From assembly GCA_030018855.1 (NCBI GenBank), contig JASEHG010000077.1:1-8530 (forward strand): 8,530 bases of DNA, written 5' to 3'. This stretch comes from Candidatus Brocadiaceae bacterium (GTDB lineage: Bacteria > Planctomycetota > Brocadiia > Brocadiales > Bathyanammoxibiaceae). A program made the translations under genes and the position numbers. Below the pieces are notes generated by a model. It did not search any database. It had not been told where the DNA came from and saw nothing but the letters and a program-made list of their open reading frames with translations. Positions 5,691-8,530 of the stretch are shown piece by piece (within the stretch, counting starts at the first letter, position 1; each line of letters starts with the position of its first letter).

Positions 5691-6865
5691 CATTTGGAGA
5701 GCCTCTCTTCTATCTCTGCTACCTGCTTCTTTAGAGACCTGAGTAGTTCCATCATCGCTGGCAGTCTGTGCATGGCCACCTGGGTGCGGCGCATCTTCTT
5801 AATGGGTTCGGCAGGGTAGCCCAGGTAGGTCCCTCCGCTTGGGAGGTCGTTGGTTACCCCAGACCTTGCCCCCACCTTCACGTCGTCGCCGACGGTGACG
5901 TGCCCCACCACCCCTACCCCCCCTGCCAGTATGACACGACTGCCTATCTTGGCGCTTCCGGCGATGCCTACCTGGCCGATGAGCAGGGTGTTCTCTCCAA
6001 TCTCTACGTTGTGGGCTATCTGCACCTGACTGCCTATCTTGGTGCCCCGGCCAATCCTTGTAGCTCCAAGGGCCCCGCGCTGTATCGTAGTATTGGCCCC
6101 TATCTCCACCTCGTCTTCCAGTATAGTGTTTCCAACCTGGTGGATGGGGAAGTAGCCCTCCTCTTCCGGGGCGAAGCCGAAGCCACTGCTACCGATGACC
6201 GTGTTAGAATGTATCCGTACCCCCTTCCCTATTATGGTACCGGTGTAGATGACCACGTTGGGATACAGGATGGTATCCTCCCCTATCTGGCAGTCCTCCC
6301 CGACGTAAACGTTGGGCATGATGACCACCCGCTCCCCAAGCCGTGTACGTTCACCCACGAAGACCCTCGGATATATGCTCACCTCCTGGCCCAACCTGGC
6401 GGTGGGGCAGATGGTGGCGGTAGGGTGGATGCCTTTGGGATGGATTTCTTCTGGCTTAAAGAGGTCTACCGCCCTGGCGAAGGCAAGGTAGGGGTTTTCG
6501 GTAACCAGGAGGGCGGGCCTTGTAGGGGCAGGGCTTGCCCCTGCCCTGTTTTTTTGGGCAACCGCAAGGGTTGCCCCTACTGCCTGAAATTCAGGAGACA
6601 CAATCACTGCCGAGGCCCTGGTGGTGGCCAGTTTCTTTGAGTATTTTTCGTTGGCAATAAAGGTAATGTCTCCCTCCCGGGCCTCGTCAATGGTCATAAC
6701 CCCACGGATAGATATGCCTTTATTTCCGACCACCTTTCCCCCGAGCCTGTGGGCAAGTTCACCGAGGGTCAGACTCTTTTGGCTCTGCCCAGTTGTAAGG
6801 GCACGTTGCAACGTGCCCCTACCAGGCGGACTGGGCTTCTTAGACGGTTTGGTATTCTTCGCCAT
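5690..6865 (-). CDS. lpxD: UDP-3-O-acylglucosamine N-acyltransferase LpxD with repeat-derived inserts
   Basis: LpxD transfers a 3-hydroxyacyl chain from acyl carrier protein to UDP-3-O-acylglucosamine, the third step of lipid A synthesis, in the cytosol. The 391-residue product has the family's N-terminal uridine-binding domain (SLTLGELAHRLGG from residue 31; DITFIANEKYSKKL). A long left-handed beta-helix of hexapeptide repeats follows (about 145-340), with the catalytic histidine in QIAHNVEIG (H285), then a helical C-terminal tail (359-391). It is about 40-50 residues longer than typical members. The surplus is an N-terminal extension of about 30 residues containing GRGTLQRALT, and about 20 residues (VGATLAVAQKNRAGASPAPT) inserted after EFQA in the N-terminal domain. 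Both surplus stretches are encoded by palindromic repeats. No Shine-Dalgarno sequence precedes the ATG, which abuts a stem-loop, so the true start is uncertain. It is first in a probable operon with lpxI. Confidence 0.93.
   Translation of the reverse strand: MAKNTKPSKKPSPPGRGTLQRALTTGQSQKSLTLGELAHRLGGKVVGNKGISIRGVMTIDEAREGDITFIANEKYSKKLATTRASAVIVSPEFQAVGATLAVAQKNRAGASPAPTRPALLVTENPYLAFARAVDLFKPEEIHPKGIHPTATICPTARLGQEVSIYPRVFVGERTRLGERVVIMPNVYVGEDCQIGEDTILYPNVVIYTGTIIGKGVRIHSNTVIGSSGFGFAPEEEGYFPIHQVGNTILEDEVEIGANTTIQRGALGATRIGRGTKIGSQVQIAHNVEIGENTLLIGQVGIAGSAKIGSRVILAGGVGVVGHVTVGDDVKVGARSGVTNDLPSGGTYLGYPAEPIKKMRRTQVAMHRLPAMMELLRSLKKQVAEIEERLSK
6522..6580. repeat. Composite two-hairpin palindromic element inside lpxD
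   Basis: The ends GTAGGGGCA and TGCCCCTAC pair perfectly. The left hairpin pairs GGGCAGGG with CCCTGCCC, a T-run (TGTTTTTTT) follows, and the right hairpin pairs GGGCAACC with GGTTGCCC around GCAAG. This is the same architecture as 2461-2555 but shorter. On the lpxD strand it is read in frame as an insert of about 20 residues rich in alanine and glycine. Confidence 0.85.
6795..6822. repeat. 28-base palindrome in the 5' part of lpxD
   Basis: This is a near-perfect palindrome with left half GTAAGGGCACGTTG and a right half that mirrors it (CAACGTGCCCCTAC). It is almost identical to the palindromes at 7400 and 8463. On the lpxD strand it is translated as GRGTLQRALT in the N-terminal extension that most LpxD proteins lack. 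Confidence 0.85.
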
Positions 6866-6866
6866 G

Positions 6867-6905
6867 GGCGAATCTGCCTCAGGTCATGCCGAAGGCAGAT
6901 CCGCC
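6867..6905. repeat. Stem-loop immediately upstream of the lpxD start codon
   Basis: The arms GGCGAATCTGCC (6867-6878) and GGCAGATCCGCC (6894-6905) pair at 11 of 12 positions, with a 15-base loop. The element abuts the lpxD ATG and occupies the place where a ribosome binding site would be. In an lpxD transcript it could mask the start or mark a nearly leaderless message. Confidence 0.75.
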
Positions 6906-6921
6906 TACGGCGTGACACGAC

Positions 6922-6950
6922 TTGACATAAGAGTTAGGAAGGGATAGACT
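6922..6950 (+). promoter_or_regulatory. Likely sigma70-type promoter for the B12 radical SAM gene
   Basis: A perfect TTGACA (-35, 6922-6927) is followed at a 17-base spacing by TAGACT (6945-6950), which matches the -10 consensus at four of six positions. It points toward the gene at 7091 and would give a leader of roughly 130 bases that contains the palindrome at 6971-6991. No comparably good promoter for lpxD was seen on the other strand of this divergent region. Confidence 0.45.
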
Positions 6951-6970
6951 TCTCACCGTATCAAAAATAT

Positions 6971-6991
6971 GGGTGACCCGTCGGGCCACCC
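6971..6991. repeat. Palindrome in the lpxD / radical SAM divergent region
   Basis: GGGTGACCCG and CGGGCCACCC surround a central T, with two mismatched positions. The centre (CCCGTCGGG) is shared with the palindrome at 7236-7260, so the two are probably diverged members of one family. It would lie in the untranslated leader of the gene at 7091. Confidence 0.6.
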
Positions 6992-7090
6992 TAAGAACTA
7001 GATGATAGATTCACCCCCTGGCCTTGTCAATAGGGTATTATGGATTGCATCGCTTTGCCCTCAATGAGCCGCGCTACTATGTGATAACTC

Positions 7091-8509
7091 ATGTCCTCCC
7101 ATATCCTATTAATAAACCCCTGGGTCCATGATTTTACCGCCTTTGACCTGTGGGCAAAGCCCCTGGGACTCCTCTATATAGCCTCCACCCTCCGCCACTA
7201 CGGTTATGAGGTGCATCTGGTAGACTGCCTCTACCAGGGGCGACCCGTCGGGTCGCCCCTACAGGTAAATCAGAGGCAAAAACCCTATGGGATTGGGTAT
7301 TTTCAATCCCAGGAGATAGAGAAACCACCCATCTTTAGGGGCATCCCCAGGCGTTTCAAACGCTACGGGATGCCGCCCGAGGAATTTATGGCCAGATTGG
7401 TAGGGGCACGTTGCAACGTCCCCCTACTGGTGTGTGTGACCTCCCACATGACGTACTGGTACCCAGGGGTGTTTGAGGCCATAAGGATGGTAAAATCTGT
7501 ATTTCCTTCTGTGCCCGTTGCATTAGGGGGCATTTATGCCAGCCTCTGCCATGGACATGCCAGGGAGAATTCGGGTGCGGATTATGTTGTCAAGGGGCCT
7601 GGGGAGGTGGAGGTCTTGAAACTGGCGGACAGGCTTTGCAAGAGGGAGCGGGACTATGGTCGGGTTAAGACATGGATAGAAGAATGGCCGCTACCAGCCT
7701 ATGACCTTTACCAGGACCTGGCTTCGGTCAGTATGCTTACCTCCAGGGGCTGCCCCTTCCGATGTACCTACTGTGCCTCCTTCCTCCTTGGGCCGAGCTT
7801 CCTCCGCAGGGGACCGGAAGGGGTGGCGGCCGAGATAGGGTATTACGTCAACGAACTGGGTGTGGAGGATATTGCCTTTTACGATGATGCCCTGCTGGTA
7901 GATTCAGAGAGACATATTATCCCCATACTGGAGTTGCTAATTAAAAAGGGGTTGAAGGTCCGCTTCCATACGCCTAACGGTCTCCACCCAAGATACATAG
8001 ACCTCTCCCTGGCCCGCCTCCTCCGGGAGGCAGGTTTTAGTACCTTGAGGCTGGGTTTTGAGGGCACCTCCCTAAGGGTGCAGGGTGCCTCAGGCCATAA
8101 GGTGAATAATCAGGAACTGGAGAGGGCATTGGGGTGTTTGCGGGCGGCAGGCTATTCCACTAGGGATATCGGGGTGTATCTCCTTGTGGGCCTTCCAGGA
8201 CAGACCGTTGAGGAGGTAGCGGAGGCTATGGAGCTGGTGAATGGACTGGGTGCAAGGATAAAACTGGCGGAGTATTCGCCCATCCCTGGTACCGAGGAAT
8301 TCAAGGGGGCCGCGGCCCTCTGTCCACAGGTAACCCATGAGCCCCTTAGCCACAATAAGTCCACCTTTGTCCGCCTGAGGCGGATGGGGATGGGGATAGA
8401 TTATGGGGCCTTTGAGGGGTTGAAGTCCCTGGCCAAACGTCTGAATGATGGATTAGCTGATGGAGGGGGCACGTTGCAACGTGCCCCTACCATGACTGTG
8501 GAGAGTTAG
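7091..8509 (+). CDS. B12-binding-domain radical SAM protein, substrate unknown
   Basis: This 472-residue protein has a Rossmann-type cobalamin-binding domain (about 1-185). It begins HILLINPWVHDF, continues with PLGLLYIASTLRHYGYEVHLVD, and ends near ALGGIYASLC and GADYVVKGPGEVEVLKLAD. A radical SAM domain follows with SRGCPFRCTYC (C221, C225, C228 for the [4Fe-4S] cluster). Relatives use SAM and often cobalamin for methyl transfer or other radical chemistry on unactivated carbon; the substrate cannot be told from sequence. Three palindromic repeats are translated in frame: GRPVGSP (50-56) in the loop after strand 2, VGARCNVPL (104-112) just before a core strand, and GGTLQRAPT (459-467) as a C-terminal tail. 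It diverges from lpxD and is followed after five bases by another start codon, so it probably heads an operon. The ATG has no clear Shine-Dalgarno sequence, but the family-like opening supports it. Confidence 0.88.
   Translation: MSSHILLINPWVHDFTAFDLWAKPLGLLYIASTLRHYGYEVHLVDCLYQGRPVGSPLQVNQRQKPYGIGYFQSQEIEKPPIFRGIPRRFKRYGMPPEEFMARLVGARCNVPLLVCVTSHMTYWYPGVFEAIRMVKSVFPSVPVALGGIYASLCHGHARENSGADYVVKGPGEVEVLKLADRLCKRERDYGRVKTWIEEWPLPAYDLYQDLASVSMLTSRGCPFRCTYCASFLLGPSFLRRGPEGVAAEIGYYVNELGVEDIAFYDDALLVDSERHIIPILELLIKKGLKVRFHTPNGLHPRYIDLSLARLLREAGFSTLRLGFEGTSLRVQGASGHKVNNQELERALGCLRAAGYSTRDIGVYLLVGLPGQTVEEVAEAMELVNGLGARIKLAEYSPIPGTEEFKGAAALCPQVTHEPLSHNKSTFVRLRRMGMGIDYGAFEGLKSLAKRLNDGLADGGGTLQRAPTMTVES
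7236..7260. repeat. 25-base palindrome inside the B12 radical SAM gene
   Basis: The arms AGGGGCGACCCG and CGGGTCGCCCCT are perfect around a central T. It is translated in frame as part of QGRPVGSPL in a surface loop of the B12-binding domain. It carries the family end GCCCCTAC on the right. Confidence 0.85.
7400..7427. repeat. 28-base palindrome inside the B12 radical SAM gene
   Basis: The left half is GTAGGGGCACGTTG; the right half mirrors it with one mismatch (GTCCCCC in place of GTGCCCC). It is read in frame as VGARCNVPL, directly before the strand LVCVTS of the B12-binding core. It belongs to the same family as 6795-6822 and 8463-8490. Confidence 0.88.
8463..8490. repeat. 28-base palindrome at the 3' end of the B12 radical SAM gene
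   Basis: Left half GAGGGGGCACGTTG and right half CAACGTGCCCCTAC form the palindrome; only the outermost left bases differ from the family. It is translated in frame as GGTLQRAPT. The stop follows only six codons later, so the element has evidently extended or rewritten the C-terminus. Confidence 0.88.
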
Positions 8510-8514
8510 AGTCT

Positions 8515-8530
8515 ATGCGTGTCCTTGTAG
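8515..8530 (+). CDS. Start of a downstream gene, cut by the window end
   Basis: An ATG five bases after the stop of the B12 radical SAM gene opens a frame reading MRVLV before the window ends. The tight spacing suggests an operon. A weak purine-rich stretch (GAGAG, 8501-8505) lies 9 bases upstream. Too little is present to name a product. Confidence 0.35.

Noticed and set aside
5768..6640. Long plus-strand open frame (290 codons) opposite lpxD
   Set aside because: It overlaps the hexapeptide-repeat region of lpxD; the translation is low-complexity and family-less, so it is a shadow of the repeat codons.
7040..7084. Short ORF (14 codons) before the B12 radical SAM gene as a leader peptide
   Set aside because: It has no ribosome binding site and no attenuator-like structure or codon run behind it; chance is the simpler explanation.
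6795..8490. Possible CRISPR-like array from the recurring 28-base palindromes
   Set aside because: Copies are hundreds of bases apart at irregular distances with genes between them, and no cas genes are present.

Overview
The window reads as a chromosomal stretch of a Gram-negative, probably strictly anaerobic bacterium. It has two lipid A genes (lpxD, lpxI), so it makes an LPS-type outer membrane. It also has a radical SAM enzyme of the AhbC type, from the siroheme-dependent route to heme that is known from anaerobes, and a cobalamin-binding radical SAM enzyme. I cannot place it in a phylum from sequence alone; a deltaproteobacterial, nitrospirotal or planctomycetal lineage would all fit.

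Layout: 23-1144 (+) encodes an exported eight-bladed PQQ-type beta-propeller. 1259-2464 (+) encodes the AhbC-like enzyme. 2461-2555 is a two-hairpin palindromic element whose two ends supply the stop codons of the reading frames on either side. 2552-2707 is a broken copy of the 3' end of lpxI. 2708-4796 is an AT-rich block with a 558-residue protein carrying a nucleoside-deoxyribosyltransferase/TIR-like Rossmann domain, followed by a 48-residue ORF, both on the minus strand. The intact lpxI (4797-5615) and lpxD (5690-6865) follow on the minus strand. 7091-8509 (+) is the B12-binding radical SAM protein, divergent from lpxD, and a further gene seems to begin at 8515.

Two themes stand out. First, the AT-rich block lies between two near-identical copies of the last 52 codons of lpxI (2552-2707 and 4797-4952). 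This is the footprint of an insertion that rebuilt the 3' end of its target gene. Base composition and ribosome binding sites inside the block differ from those outside. Its cargo looks like a candidate nucleotide- or NAD-acting defence-type effector with a small companion gene.

Second, the host genome is rich in small palindromes ending in GTAGGGGC/GCCCCTAC. Five lie in frame inside coding sequences (two in lpxD, three in the B12 radical SAM gene). There are also three separate arrays of 7-base tandem repeats, two of which flip orientation to make hairpins. These repeats have reshaped protein loops, protein ends and translation starts. None of the heptamer arrays or GTAGGGGC palindromes lies inside the AT-rich block, in line with its foreign origin.
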